NCBI GenBank assembly: GCA_963693285.1
Contig: OY848931.1
Coordinates: forward strand, 4,506,079 to 4,570,078
Direction of reading: 5' to 3'
DNA: 64,000 bases
DNA from: Xestospongia muta
Taxonomy: Eukaryota > Porifera > Demospongiae > Haplosclerida > Petrosiidae
Shown: positions 1-12,710 of the stretch, piece by piece
How the letters are laid out: each line of letters opens with the position of its first letter
Position numbering within the stretch: the first letter of the stretch is position 1
Position numbers and translations under genes: made by a program
The notes under the pieces: model-generated
Databases searched by the model: none
The model's input: only the letters and a program-made list of their open reading frames with translations
What the model was told of the DNA's origin: nothing

Positions 1-790
1 TTGCTCACACAGAAGTTAATATCTGAACAACAGGTAGAACCAGTTTTACCAGGTGGACAGGTACATTGGTAAGAGTTAAGTACGTTGTTACTAGTACAAG
101 TAGCATCACCACAGCATGGATTGCTCTCACAGAAGTCAATATCTGAACAACAAGTAGAACCAGTTTTACCAGGTGGACAAGTACATTGGTAAGAGTTAAG
201 TACGTTGTTACTAGTACAAGTAGCATCACCACAGCATGGATTGCTCTCACAGAAGTTAATATCTGAACAACAGGTAGAACCAGTTTTACCTGGTGGACAG
301 GTACATTGGTAAGAGTTAAGTACGTTGTTACTAGTACAAGTAGCATCACCACAGCATGGATTGCTCTTACAATAGTCAATATCTGAACAACAGGTAGAAC
401 CAGTTTTACCAGGTGGACAGGTACATTGGTAAGTGTTAAGTACATTGTCACTAATACAAGTAGCATTACCACAGCATGGATTGCTCTCACAGAAGTCAAT
501 ATCTGAACAACAGGTAGAACCAGTTTTACCAGGTGGACAGGTACATTGGTAAGTGTTAAGTACATTGTCACTAGTACAAGTAGCATTACCACAGCATGGA
601 TTGCTCTCACAGAAGTCAATATCTGAACAACAGGTAGAACCAGTTTTACCAGGTGGACAGGTACATTGGTAAGAGTTAAGTACATTGTCACTAGTACAAG
701 TAGCATTACCACAGCATGGATTACTTTCACAGTAGTCAATATCATTGCAACAGGTTGAACCAGTTTTACCTCGTGGGCAAGTACATTGAT
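1..790 (-). repeat. 120-bp EGF-repeat array of gene A
   Basis: About six and a half copies of a 120-base unit, each encoding one 40-residue EGF-like repeat (SD-I-D/N-F/Y-C ... NPCCG.ATC ... YQCTCPPGKTGSTCC) on the minus strand. The copies differ mainly at scattered third positions and at the Asn/Asp and Tyr/Phe sites. Confidence 0.9.
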
Positions 791-2682
791 ATGATAGTCC
801 ATCACTATTGCATGTAGCTCCATTACAACATGGATTAGATGAACAAAGGTCATTGTACATACTACAAACATCCCCAAGGTAACCACTTTGACATTGACAG
901 ACACAACTAGAAAGACCTTTTTCAGTCCACACTCCTCCATTTTGACAGGGATTACCAGAACAATGACCTGGCAAAAATTTTAATGTTTAAAGCAAAAGAA
1001 AGTTATCAACTTACTTGTAGAATTAGTTAGTTTAAAGAGTACACAAAAATTCTTATTGTTTTGGCAATTAACAGTAATGTTGATGACTTTTTCAGTAATA
1101 GTGTCCCAATGTTCAATATTTGAATTACCAGTTTCTAAGTTTCTACCTTGCACCCTAAAATCAATTATTATAAACAAGCACATTTCTTTTGTGATGTTAC
1201 AAAAGAAGTTACAATATGAACAACAGGTCTTTGGCATGTATGCAGTTTCACAATATGATAAACTCACTTGGCTTGTGTTGAGTAGATGATATTATCTCCT
1301 GGAATTTGCAATAAAGAGCAAGTTCTATTGTAATAGTATTCATTGTTTTGGTCTTCATTACATCCTTGTACATCTAAAAATAACGAATAATTGATACTAT
1401 TATTTGTAAGCAATTATAATTACCATTTCCATTCATTTGGAGTGTATTTAGTGGTGGGTGAATAGGTGTATCACTTTGTGTTGGACGTGGGAATTCAGGA
1501 ATTCCTTAAGTGAATTTTAAATTAATTATTAATTAAATGTCAAATCATCTACCTAGATAGTCCAGGTATTTAAAATTACCATGGCAGTTGCTACAGGAAC
1601 TGTCTGCATAAAAATTTGTATTATTATACAAAATACTACAAATTCACTTACTTAGGCTGGTAGATTTTCCTTGTACTTTGAAACACAGTTTCTTATTTTT
1701 TTTACATTTGATTTTTAATCGAAGAAGTTTTCCCTGGAGATGTTCTGGTTGAATAGTGAGTTCACTTGACAATATCTGCATTAAAATACAAAAAGAAATG
1801 AAAAATTTGTTATATCAACAAAAATTTCCATGTTAGCAAGGTGATTAGAGAATAACCTATAAACTTTGACATAAGTAACAAGATACTTAAAAGGTGCTTT
1901 ATTATTATAACAAGTCCACATCATAATAATAACCAAATTCTGTTGCTACTGTTGAGTAAACTGTTTCTACCATTTACAACTTGGCAGTCCATTTTCTATA
2001 CTGATAGATCACAGACAATTTTCATACCTCAATAAAACTTTTTCCATTGGATGTTGTCAAAGAGAACCCATTATCATCAATCTCTATCCAACCACTCTCA
2101 GTCATCACCTCCAGTCCTGATACAGAACAACCACTTGGCAAATCTTGACCATTAGATATTTTCACAATTGGTAATACATTACCAGTAGCTGTAGACTGAA
2201 GTTCATAATTGTTATCACTGTTCTGAACAAAGTACACAGTAGTAATGGTAGTATCAACTTCCAAACCATCTCTTGAGAACATATAATAGCAGCCTCCATG
2301 AAAAGTGAGGAGTTATAATAAAGCATTTTATTAAATCACATACCATTGATATTTTTACAAGATTGGTCACTATCTTCCCAAGTGTCTTGCTGTGTCTTAC
2401 ATTTACAAAGACGACAGTCATTACCAAGGCAATATGCACTATGATTGCTACAATTGTAATTACTATTGTCTGTTTTTGGAAGGAAGAGATCTCCATCATC
2501 AGCTCTCAATATCACACCCTTCTCATTGTAGGCTGCCTCACAAACATCACCGGGGCAAGCACACAGTACTGCAGTGGCTATATAATTGTAAGGAATTATA
2601 TTTTAAGATGAAAGAATTCTGGCTAACTTAACTTACCACAGAGTAAGAATACAAATCCTATCCTTATGCTGTTGGATTGCAT
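1..2682 (-). CDS. Gene A: secreted/surface protein with Cys-doubled EGF repeats (3' end beyond window)
   Basis: Nine minus-strand exons fit together: 2637-2682 (start, MQSNSIRIGFVFLLC signal peptide), 2344-2577, 2028-2293, 1652-1775, 1580-1603, 1424-1504, 1268-1373, 1015-1154 and 1-967. Exons 2 and 3 encode a Cys-rich module (CPGDVCEAAYNEKG ... CRLCKCKTQQDTWEDSDQSC) followed by a beta-rich segment. Exons 4 and 8 carry similar short modules (LKIKC..., ITVNCQ...FCVLFK). The last exon has a conventional EGF domain (CSGNPCQNGG) and then tandem 40-residue EGF-like repeats with paired cysteines. The gene runs off the left edge, so any membrane anchor is unseen. It is a tandem paralog of gene B, and exons 2 and 3 are nearly identical between the two. 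The family is unknown to me; a surface or adhesion role is inferred from EGF arrays in general. Confidence 0.8.
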
Positions 2683-3277
2683 CTTTGCTTGAAGTGACTT
2701 ATCAATTCCAAAAACTCTGATAATCAAATTATTACTATAATAACAATAGGTATTGTGCAATCTGATTTATCAACTGTCACAACTCACACAACATGTCAGC
2801 TGTTACGTTGAAAAATTATATATCTACAATTGTAGTTAAGAGGCAGTTTGTTTTTTCCAAAATGTACAAGCATTTTCAATCTGTCAATGCATTCATAAGT
2901 GATCTGCTGTGTGGTATCTATTGGCTTCCAATCTCTTTGTCAAATGTCTCCTTTTTTGAGTAGGGCTTCAGTTAAGGTTTTGCTGTTGAAGCAGGTGGAG
3001 CATACTCACCATAATAAACTTCACTTGTTGTGGACATTGTTTCAAATCTTTCAATTGGAGGTTGATAATGACGTTTATGTCGAATAGGAAGTTGATGATT
3101 GCCAACATCCCAAGGCTGTTCCCTATAGCACCCATCCAACTATCAGACCTTTGTCCCAGCCCCACCCATATATCTTATATTGATAATCATATAATATTAC
3201 AGAAAATCATTCTAAGGAAATTTAAACACATAATGTTTTAGTATAAATCAGACATTGCACTGTTGAGAATATCTGTG
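2683..3277. other. Spacer between genes A and B, no gene seen
   Basis: AT-rich sequence upstream of the gene A start and downstream of the gene B stop codon. It should hold the gene A promoter and the gene B 3' untranslated region. I see no convincing coding exon; short open stretches here have no matching splice sites. Confidence 0.6.
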
Positions 3278-6200
3278 CTATATCATTGTAACCCTGCAGA
3301 CATTTAACTTTCCAAGGAAGAAGTAAAATCTCCATCTACAAGTATAAGTCCAATGCCAATTAACAGGATAATCTAGATGAACTAAGTGATTCTCACTTTG
3401 TGAACTCTTCTCTTTAGTACTCAGAGCAGTCTCCACATCCACATAAAGTGGGTTGACAGAGAGAACTCCATTATCAAATGCTACATTATGTATCTGCACA
3501 TTCTCAATGCTATTCTTTAATTTTTGATTTCGAATTCTAGAGTCATGTGACAAAACTCATTAAAAGGGGGACCACATAACTCACTTTTTGTAAATAAAAA
3601 AAATACAAATAGTGCATCCTAAAAGAACAAATAACACTACAATCACAAGTAGAATAATTAAAAGGTTAAGACCACGATGACTGGATTCTAGAATAAAAAA
3701 GTCATTTTGTAAATCATATATAAAAATAGTACCTACCATTAGGAAGATGAGGAATATAAAGCAAACTAGAACTAAGTATCATTTTTGATACTGAAAACAA
3801 TGCATCATGTGCTGTATGTGCTTGTGAATCACTGATAATATAACTAACATCATTACAACAGGTAAAACCTGTTTTACTAGGTGGACAAGTACATTTGTAC
3901 ATATGAAGTACATTATCACTAGTGCAAGTAGCATTACCACAGCATGGATTACTTTCACAGTAGTTAATGTCTGAACAACAGGTAGAACCAGTTTTACCAG
4001 GTGGACAGGTACATTGGTAAGTGTTAAGTACATTGTCACTTGTACAAGTAGCATTTCCACAACATTGATTACTTTCACAGTAGTTGATGTCTGCACAACA
4101 TGTGGAACCAGTTTTACCAGGTGGACAGGTACATTGGTAAGTGTTAAGTACATTGTTATTAATGCAAGTAGCGTCTTCACAGCATGGATTACTTTCACAG
4201 TAGTCAATGTTAATACAACAGGTAGAACCAGTTTTACCAGGTGGACATGTACATTGGTAAGTGTTCAGTACATTGTCACTTGTACAAGTAGCATTTCCAC
4301 AACATTGATTACTTTCACAGTAGTTAATGTCTGCAAAACATGTGGAACCAGTTTTACCAGGTGGACAAGTACATTGGTAAGTGTTCAGTACATTGTCACT
4401 TGTACAAGTAGCGTTATGACAACATGGATTACTCACACAGTAATCAATATCTGAACAACATGTGAAACCAGTTTTACCAGGTGGACAGGTACATTGGTAA
4501 TAGTTGAGTACATTGTTATTAATGCAAGTAGCGTCTTCACAGCATGGAATACTTTCACAGAAGTCAATGTTAATACAACAGGTAGAACCAGTTTTACCAG
4601 GTGGACATGTACATTGGTAAGTGTTCAGTACGTTGTCACTTGTACAAGTAGCATTTCCACAGCATGGATTATTCTCACAGTAATTAATATCTGAACAACA
4701 TGTGGAACCAGTTTTACCGGGTGGACAAGTACATTGGTAAGTGTTAAGTACATTGTCACTTCTACAGGTAGCGTTACAGCAGCATGGATTATTCCCACAG
4801 TAGTCAATGTTAATACAACAGGTAGAACCAGTTTTACCAGGTGGACAGTTACATTGGTAAGTGTTCAGTACATTGTCACTTGTACAAGTAGCGTTATCAC
4901 AACATGGATTACTTTCACAGTAGTCAATGTTAATACAACAGGTAGAACCAGTTTTACCAGGTGGACAGTTACATTGGTATATGTTAAGTACATTGTCACT
5001 TGTACAGGTATCATTACCACAGCATGGATTACTCTCACAGTAATCAATATCTGAACAACATGTGGAACCAGTTTTACCAGGTGGACAGGTACATTGGTAA
5101 TAGTTGAGTACATTGTTATTAATGCAAGTAGCGTCTTCACAGCATGGAATACTTTCACAGTAGTCAATGTTAATACAACAGGTAGAACCAGTTTTACCAG
5201 GTGGACATGTACATTGGTAAGTGTTCAGTACATTGTCACTTGTACAAGTAGCATTTCCACAGCATGGATTATTCTCACAGTAATTAATATCTGAACAACA
5301 TGTGGAACCAGTTTTACCAGGTGGACAGGTACATTGGTAAGTGTTTAGTACATTGTCACTTATACAAGTAGCGTTATCACAACACAGATTATTTTCACAG
5401 TAGTCAATGTTAATACAACAGGTAGAACCAGTTTTACCAGGTGGACATGTACATTGGTAAGTGTTTAGTACATTGTCACTTCTACAGGTAGTGTTATGAC
5501 AGCATGGATTACTCTCAAAGTAATTAATATCTGAACAACATGTGGAACCAGTTTTACCAGGTGGACAGGTACATTGGTAAGTGTTTAGTACATTGTCACT
5601 TGTACAAGTAGCGTTATCACAACATGGATTACTTTCACAGTAGTCAATGTTAATACAACAGGTAGAACCAGTTTTACCAGGTGGACATGTACATTGGTGA
5701 GTGTTAAGTACATTGTCACTTGTACAGGTAGCATTACCACAGCATGGATTACTCTCACAGTAATCAATATCTGAACAACATGTGGAACCAGTTTTACCAG
5801 GTGGACAGGTACATTGGTAATAGTTGAGTACATTGTTATTAATGCAAGTAGCGTCTTCACAGCATGGATTACTTTCACAGTAGTCAATGTTAATACAACA
5901 GGTAGAACCAGTTTTACCAGGTGGACATGTACATTGGTAAGTGTTCAGTACATTGTCACTTGTACAAGTAGCATGTCCACAGCATGGATTATTCTCACAG
6001 TAATTGATATCTGAACAACATGTGGAACCAGTTTTACCAGAGGGACAAGTACATTGGTAAGTGTTTAGTACATTATCACTTCTACAGGTAGCGTTTCCGC
6101 AGCATGGATTATTCCCACAGTAGTCAATGTTAATACAACAGGTAGAACCAGTTTTACCAGGTGGACAGTTACATTGGTAAGTGTTCAGTACATTGTCACT

Positions 6201-9200
6201 TGTACAAGTAGCGTTATCACAACATGGATTACTTTCACAGTAGTCAATGTTAATACAACAGGTAGAACCAGTTTTACCAGGTGGACAGTTACATTGGTAT
6301 ATGTTAAGTACATTGTCACTTGTACAGGTATCATTACCACAGCATGGATTACTCTCACAGTAATCAATATCTGAACAACATGTGGAACCAGTTTTACCAG
6401 GTGGACAGGTACATTGGTAATAGTTGAGTACATTGTTATTAATGCAAGTAGCGTCTTCACAGCATGGAATACTTTCACAGTAGTCAATGTTAATACAACA
6501 GGTAGAACCAGTTTTACCAGGTGGACATGTACATTGGTAAGTGTTCAGTACATTGTCACTTGTACAAGTAGCATTTCCACAGCATGGATTATTCTCACAG
6601 TAATTAATATCTGAACAACATGTGGAACCAGTTTTACCAGGTGGACAGGTACATTGGTAAGTGTTTAGTACATTGTCACTTATACAAGTAGCGTTATCAC
6701 AACACAGATTATTTTCACAGTAGTCAATGTTAATACAACAGGTAGAACCAGTTTTACCAGGTGGACATGTACATTGGTAAGTGTTTAGTACATTGTCACT
6801 TCTACAGGTAGTGTTATGACAGCATGGATTACTCTCAAAGTAATTAATATCTGAACAACATGTGGAACCAGTTTTACCAGGTGGACAGGTACATTGGTAA
6901 GTGTTTAGTACATTGTCACTTGTACAAGTAGCGTTATCACAACATGGATTACTTTCACAGTAGTCAATGTTAATACAACAGGTAGAACCAGTTTTACCAG
7001 GTGGACATGTACATTGGTGAGTGTTAAGTACATTGTCACTTGTACAGGTAGCATTACCACAGCATGGATTACTCTCACAGTAATCAATATCTGAACAACA
7101 TGTGGAACCAGTTTTACCAGGTGGACAGGTACATTGGTAATAGTTGAGTACATTGTTATTAATGCAAGTAGCGTCTTCACAGCATGGATTACTTTCACAG
7201 TAGTCAATGTTAATACAACAGGTAGAACCAGTTTTACCAGGTGGACATGTACATTGGTAAGTGTTCAGTACATTGTCACTTGTACAAGTAGCATGTCCAC
7301 AGCATGGATTATTCTCACAGTAATTGATATCTGAACAACATGTGGAACCAGTTTTACCAGAGGGACAAGTACATTGGTAAGTGTTTAGTACATTATCACT
7401 TCTACAGGTAGCGTTTCCGCAGCATGGATTATTCCCACAGTAGTCAATGTTAATACAACAGGTAGAACCAGTTTTACCAGGTGGACAGGTACATTGGTAA
7501 GTGTTCAGTACATGGTCACTTGTACAAGTAGCATTTCCACAGCATGGATTACTCTCACAGTAGTTGATATCTGAACAACATGTGGAACCAGTTTTACTAG
7601 GTGGACAGGTACATTGGTAAGTGTTTAGTACATTGTCACTTATACAAGTAGCGTTATCACAACATGGATTACTTTCACAGTAGTCAATGTTAATACAACA
7701 GGTAGAACCAGTTTTACCAGGTGGACATGTACATTGGTAAGTGTTAAGTACATTGTCACTAGTACAGGTAGTGTTATGACAGCATGGATTACTTTCACAG
7801 TAATCAATATCTGAACAACATGTGGAACCAGTTTTACCAGGTGGACAGGTACATTGGTAATAGTTGAGTACATTGTTATTAATGCAAGTAGCGTCTTCAC
7901 AGCATGGAATACTTTCACAGAAGTCAATGTTAATACAACAGGTAGAACCAGTTTTACCAGGTGGACAAGTACATTGGTAAGTGTTCAGTACATTGTCACT
8001 TGTACAAGTAGCATTTCCACAGCATGGATTATTCTCACAGTAATTAATATCTAAACAGCATGTGGAACCAGTTTTACCAGAGGGACAAGTACATTGGTAA
8101 GTGTTAAGTATATTGTCACTTCTACAGATAGCATTACCACAGCATGGATTATTCCCACAGTAGTCAATATTTAAACAACAGGTAGAACCAGTTTTACCAG
8201 GTGGACAAGTACATTGATATGACTGTCCATCACTATTGCATGAAGCTCCATTACAACATGGATTAGATGAACAAAGGTCATTATACATACTACAAACTTC
8301 CCCAAGGTAACCACTTTGACACCGACAGACACAACTAGAAAGACCTTTTTCAGTCCATACTCCTTCATTTTGACAGGGATTACCTGAGCAATGACCTGAG
8401 AATTGTTATTAATTTTTATAATTTTTGACTAAGTTTATCTTACCATAGCTAGAATTACTAATTCTCACAACAAAACAAAAGGTTTTTTGATTCTGACAAT
8501 TAACAAAAATTTGAAGAACTTTGTCATCAAAGTTATGCCAACTAAAGAATTGACAAGTGAGGTTTAAATATTACACAAAGCATTTGTCAATGTTAATATA
8601 ATAAGGCAGACACTTTAATTGCAGATGAAAAGACAACTCACTTCATTTGAAGTACATTAGGTATCAAAGAGGGAGAACATGTTTTTGTGTGCATATTGTA
8701 ATTATAACCATATATGTAATCAATAACACAACCTTGCACATCTAATGATGAAAAATAGTAAAAAACACTGGTACACTTTTAAAAATATCACCTTTTCCGT
8801 TCACTTGCAATTGACTTAAGTCATTATGTGTCAAATATGGAAATTCAGGAATACCTTTGATAATATAGTAACATAAGAATATATGCAAGATGGGAACTTA
8901 CTCAAAAAATCAAGATACTTAAACTTACCACGACACTCAAGACATGTATCTAAGAGAGGGCATTTCAATAATTTGCTGGCAACTTTATAATTTACTCACT
9001 TAAATTGATTGATTTTCCTTTTACTTTAAAACATAAATATCGTTTCTTTGGACAATTAACTTTCAATTTAAGAAGTCTTCCCTGGAGATGATAAGGCTCA
9101 AATCTCATACGATCAGATATTATCTGTTATAAAAGATGTTATATCATATTCATTAATGTCTTTTTTCATACTTCAATATATCGTTTTCCATTGGATGTTG

Positions 9201-9818
9201 TCAAAGAGAACCCATTATCATCAATCTCTATCCAACCACTCTCAGTCATCACCTCCAGTCCTGATACAGAACAACCACTTGGCAAATCTTGACCATTAGA
9301 TATTTTCACAATTGGTAATACATTACCAGTAGCTGTAGACTGAAGTTCATAATTGTTATCACTGTTCTGAACAAAGTACACAGTAGTAATGGTAGTATCA
9401 ACTTCCAAACCATCTCTTGAGAACATATAATAGCAGCCTCCATGAAAAGTGAGGAGTTATAATAAAGCATTTTATTGAATCACTTACCATTGACATTTTT
9501 ACAAGATTGATCACTATCTTCCCAAGTGTCTTGCTGTGTCTTACATTTACAAAGACGACAGTCATTACCAAGGCAATATGCACTATGATTGCTACAATTG
9601 TAATTACTATTGTCTGTTTTTGGAAAGAAGAGGTCTCCATCATCAGCTCTCAGTATTGCACCTCTCTCATTGTAGGCTGCGTCACAGACATCACCAGGAC
9701 ATGCACTATGCACTACAGTAGATATAGCTAAAAAAGATAGTGTTATATTGTGTTATGTCATCTTTGACTCACCATATACAATGACTAGTAGAATCACAAT
9801 CTGGCATTTGTAGTGCAT
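3278..9818 (-). CDS. Gene B: single-pass membrane protein with ~38 Cys-doubled EGF repeats and an NPLY tail
   Basis: Exons on minus: 9773-9818 (start, MHYKCQIVILLVIVYG signal), 9488-9727, 9172-9437, several small exons between about 9125 and 8440 matching those of gene A, the giant exon 3737-8395, 3585-3687 and 3278-3536. The giant exon (1553 codons) opens with a standard EGF domain and continues with about 38 EGF-like repeats of 40 residues. Exon 3585-3687 encodes one hydrophobic helix (LLIILLVIVVLFVLLGC) followed by IYKK, a stop-transfer pattern. The last exon encodes an ~85-residue cytoplasmic tail with NPLYVDVE, an NPxY motif of the kind read by PTB domains or endocytic adaptors. The mature protein is about 2000 residues, type I. 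Function unknown; long EGF arrays on a single-pass anchor suggest adhesion or receptor roles (inference). Exon ends in the middle part are my reading. Confidence 0.82.
3840..8210 (-). repeat. EGF-repeat array of gene B (120-bp unit)
   Basis: About 36-37 tandem 120-base units, each one EGF-like repeat. Two subtypes alternate, one beginning SDI(D/N)YC and one INIDYC, so the deeper period is often 240 bases. Each repeat normally has eight cysteines: the six of EGF plus one after C2 (NPCC) and one after C6 (STCC). A few repeats have lost a cysteine (NYFESNPCC, STCFADINYC). Two other frames stay open over long stretches only because the unit is repeated. Confidence 0.92.
4801..7440 (-). repeat. 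1320-bp higher-order tandem duplication inside the EGF array
   Basis: The block 4801-6120 (eleven 120-base units) is repeated at 6121-7440. Comparing the two line by line I found no difference, including rare variants such as the repeat that lost its first cysteine (NYFESNPCC). Sequence on either side diverges: 4741-4800 differs from 6061-6120, and the unit at 7441 differs from 6121 near its end. This is the mark of a very recent unequal exchange, or of an assembly artefact. Confidence 0.88.
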
Positions 9819-10969
9819 GCACTCTATTGTAGTTTTGAATTTCCCCTTTTGAATTTGATGACTGAGCATTGCTGGTTGCTTTTGGGCTCTTAGCAATATT
9901 AGTCTCCTGTAAGGTAATGTATCAGATATTGTGAGACATACAAGACATTCGTATTCTCATGACACCAGATCTCATTGAGTACTCACTTATACAGTGAGTG
10001 CTATAAGGTTAAATGCAAGGCTTGCTTTGGAAACAGATGGCAGTAGACAAGGAAGATCATAACAGCATACCCAGTGTGTATCAAATGATTGAGGCTTTAA
10101 TATAGTATAGTAAATTTTAGTTGTCTATATAGAATTCAAATATTTTTGGTTCAACTTACTACAGTAAAATCTTGTAGCTTGATTCCAGTTGATCTCTTAG
10201 CTAGCTGCTGTATGTCGACTTAAATATATGCACAATCTGATTGATATAATACTTATTACGGACATCATAACAATGATCATTTGATCTGAGGCTTTCATAA
10301 CATTACATGATCATCAGCCATCATTCTATAAGCAGTTTACAAGACAGACAAAATATGTTTCCATCCAGATGTCAAATTTCCACTTTACAGACACAGTGGA
10401 GTAACAATGCTAAAACATTAAAGCAGCATACTTACACCATAGTCAAAACAGTCATGCTTTCTACCTTTGACATTTAGAGGTTATTTTTTGTGGTTTTGTT
10501 TCTCCAATGTAGGAGGTCAAAGCACTTTGATGATGGTGATACCAACTTGTAAGAAATAATAAACTCCTAACATGTTTACAATTTTGTGGTAGAGCAGGTG
10601 CATTTCATCAAATGGTTGAATACTCTAATGTAATGTAAACCATTAATCAAACATTATTAATATTAGGTTATATAGGTTTATTGTCATGATGAGAAAAATG
10701 ACATACATCTGAGCCATTTATTTTGCTCATAATAATGTCACAATTAGTAATATTTTCTGGAGTTCTTTGATCATGAGGACATTTCCAAGTGAATATAATA
10801 TACATATCTTTGTAAATTTACTTTGCTAAATGTATATAATTAACATTATTAAATTGAGTAACAAAGACTATAATGAATAGGTATACAATTGATCAAATGA
10901 GGTTATAATAAAAATTATTGACAAATCTATCATTTTAAGTAATTAATATATTGTATTCTATCATTTACA
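9819..10969. other. Intergenic region between genes B and C
   Basis: About 1.15 kb of AT-rich sequence between the gene B start and the gene C stop codon. It should carry the gene B promoter and the gene C 3' untranslated region. I see no open frame with family resemblance to its neighbours and no inverted-repeat element. Confidence 0.55.
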
Positions 10970-11661
10970 TTATGTCTGTATTGTAGCATTGAGTGTTCCA
11001 TAAACAAATGGACAACGAGTTACAAAGTATTGACAACGTGCTTGGACTGTACCAAAATTAAAACAATAACAACGAAAATTAGATTTTTCAAGTACTTCCA
11101 CTGTGTCATTAGGATTGGATAATGTTTCACCTGAACGATGACGTCTATCAATTGATGTACTTGTTTTCATAGTAATGTTAGCACTATTTGGATTAGGACT
11201 TGTTTGACAACTAAAATCAACAACAATACCTTCCTGTAAAGAGAAACAACTATAGATGTATTACAGAACATAAATTAGAAATATTATAAAACAATTGTTG
11301 TCAATTTGTTATAATATAACTTACATCATTAATAAATGGTACACTCCCACCAATACACGATGTAATTTCAGTTAACTGAGGAGCATTAATATTACAAGGA
11401 TTACTCTCAGTGATAGTACATCTGTCAATGATATTAATAGAGACACTAGATGGTAAGTTTATTCCAGTAAGATGAGGTGATCGAGGTTGATTAGAGAGTG
11501 GTCTAATTTGTTCAATGGAGTTATTAATAGCTTTGATCTGAGACAATAAGTTATGTAGTCGTCGACGAGTATCAATTACTGATATATTCTGTAATGATTG
11601 TAAATATATTTTAATATTTTATTACTTATTTGATGAATACCAATAACTTTATATATATGTA

Positions 11662-11692
<31 letters not shown>

Positions 11693-12710
11693 TACATACA
11701 TACATATACACTATTGCTTAAATTATATTCTCCATAAGCTAGAACTTACTTCATTAATTTTCAATTGTTGTAGTTCTTGTGAAATATTTAACAATCTCTC
11801 CTCAAGTTCTTGTAAAGATAACTACATAACAAATAATATATTAAAATTATAATACTACAAATTATGTTGTCTTGTAAAAACTCATAAATACATGTACAAT
11901 GAAAGTGTCTGACAACTTACTGTCGAGTTTTCAGGAAGTGGTTGGCCTGGAAAGAAAGATAAACAATGAAGGAAACTATTATTGAAAGTATACATGCATG
12001 TTTTTCTACTTACTACAACAACTAATTATGTATATCATACCATAATAGTTATATTCTATTAAATTCCAATCATATTTGAGGTATACAAAACATATATAGA
12101 TGTAATATTAATTAGATGGACTACTCACGTGAACAATTACATTTATACGAAGTAGTCGGAGCAGCTGGAGTAGTTGGTGATGCTGTGATAGGAGCTGTAG
12201 TAGGTTTTGTAAAGCCACTAGGCTTGACAATACCAAATGATAATAACAATACCAACACAATTGCTGCAACTAAAAGGTGAGGAGAGAGAGAGGATGTGTG
12301 TGCATACAAGTTTATGAATTCATATGTTATCTTTTGCAAAACAAACCTGACAACAAAATAACAAGTAAAGAAAAAACACACAATGTAGCATCTGCGGAGC
12401 ATCTGCAACAAGACTCTCGATCATCAAAATTAGAATCAGATAACGCAGGAAATTCACAAGGTTCACTTGAATTAAGTGTGGGGTGTTTCAAAGTGTCTCC
12501 TCCTCCACATGAAGCATAGATAGCATTTGAGGTCACTGTCGTCTTGTGACTGGATGGAGTCAAGAGGACAGAACGACTACCTTTGATTTCATCATATTCA
12601 CTTTGTTCTACAACAGTAGCTGTTTGTAATGACTGGTACATGGGATTGAGTCCTCCATCGTCTGGATTCGACCAATGATCTCTACTAATAAAACTTCCAG
12701 TAGTACTCAT
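10970..12710 (-). CDS. Gene C: type II membrane protein, NPxY tail, coiled-coil stalk, Cys ectodomain
   Basis: Six exons (minus): 12347-12710, 12129-12269, 11921-11946, 11750-11821, 11325-11588, 10970-11233; codon phase holds at every join, giving 376 residues. The first exon encodes a ~120-residue cytoplasmic part with NPMYQS, SEYDEI and NAIYAS and runs into the helix (LCVFSLLVILLSGVAAIVLVLLLSFGIV), which crosses the exon 1/2 join. Then follow a Thr/Pro-rich linker with CNCS, a Leu heptad stalk (LQELEERLLNISQELQQL) and the two-exon ectodomain shared with E-H (IKAINNSIEQIRPLSNQPRS ... CYCFNFGT ... YFVTRCP). There is no signal peptide, so the orientation is type II. The first donor is the unusual G|GTTTGT, also used by F-H. 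A non-coding 5' exon may end near 13557. Family unknown to me; probable lineage-specific receptor or adhesion protein. Confidence 0.85.
11655..11705. repeat. TA microsatellite in a gene C intron
   Basis: A run of alternating T and A of about 35 bases followed by (CATA)n, within the intron between the stalk exon and the first ectodomain exon. Confidence 0.85.

Noticed and set aside
5..940. A 311-codon minus-strand open frame (MEECGLKKVF...) across the gene A repeats
   Set aside because: It is an out-of-frame reading of the EGF array. The true frame gives regular Cys-rich EGF repeats and joins the upstream exons in phase.
4014..8054. Many short open frames on the plus strand and in a second minus frame of the EGF array
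   Set aside because: The 120-base unit happens to lack stops in these frames, so they repeat with it. They have no start context, splice support or sensible composition.
1..8200. Regular direct repeats as a possible CRISPR array
   Set aside because: The unit is coding, 120 bases, without unique spacers, and lies in an intron-containing gene.
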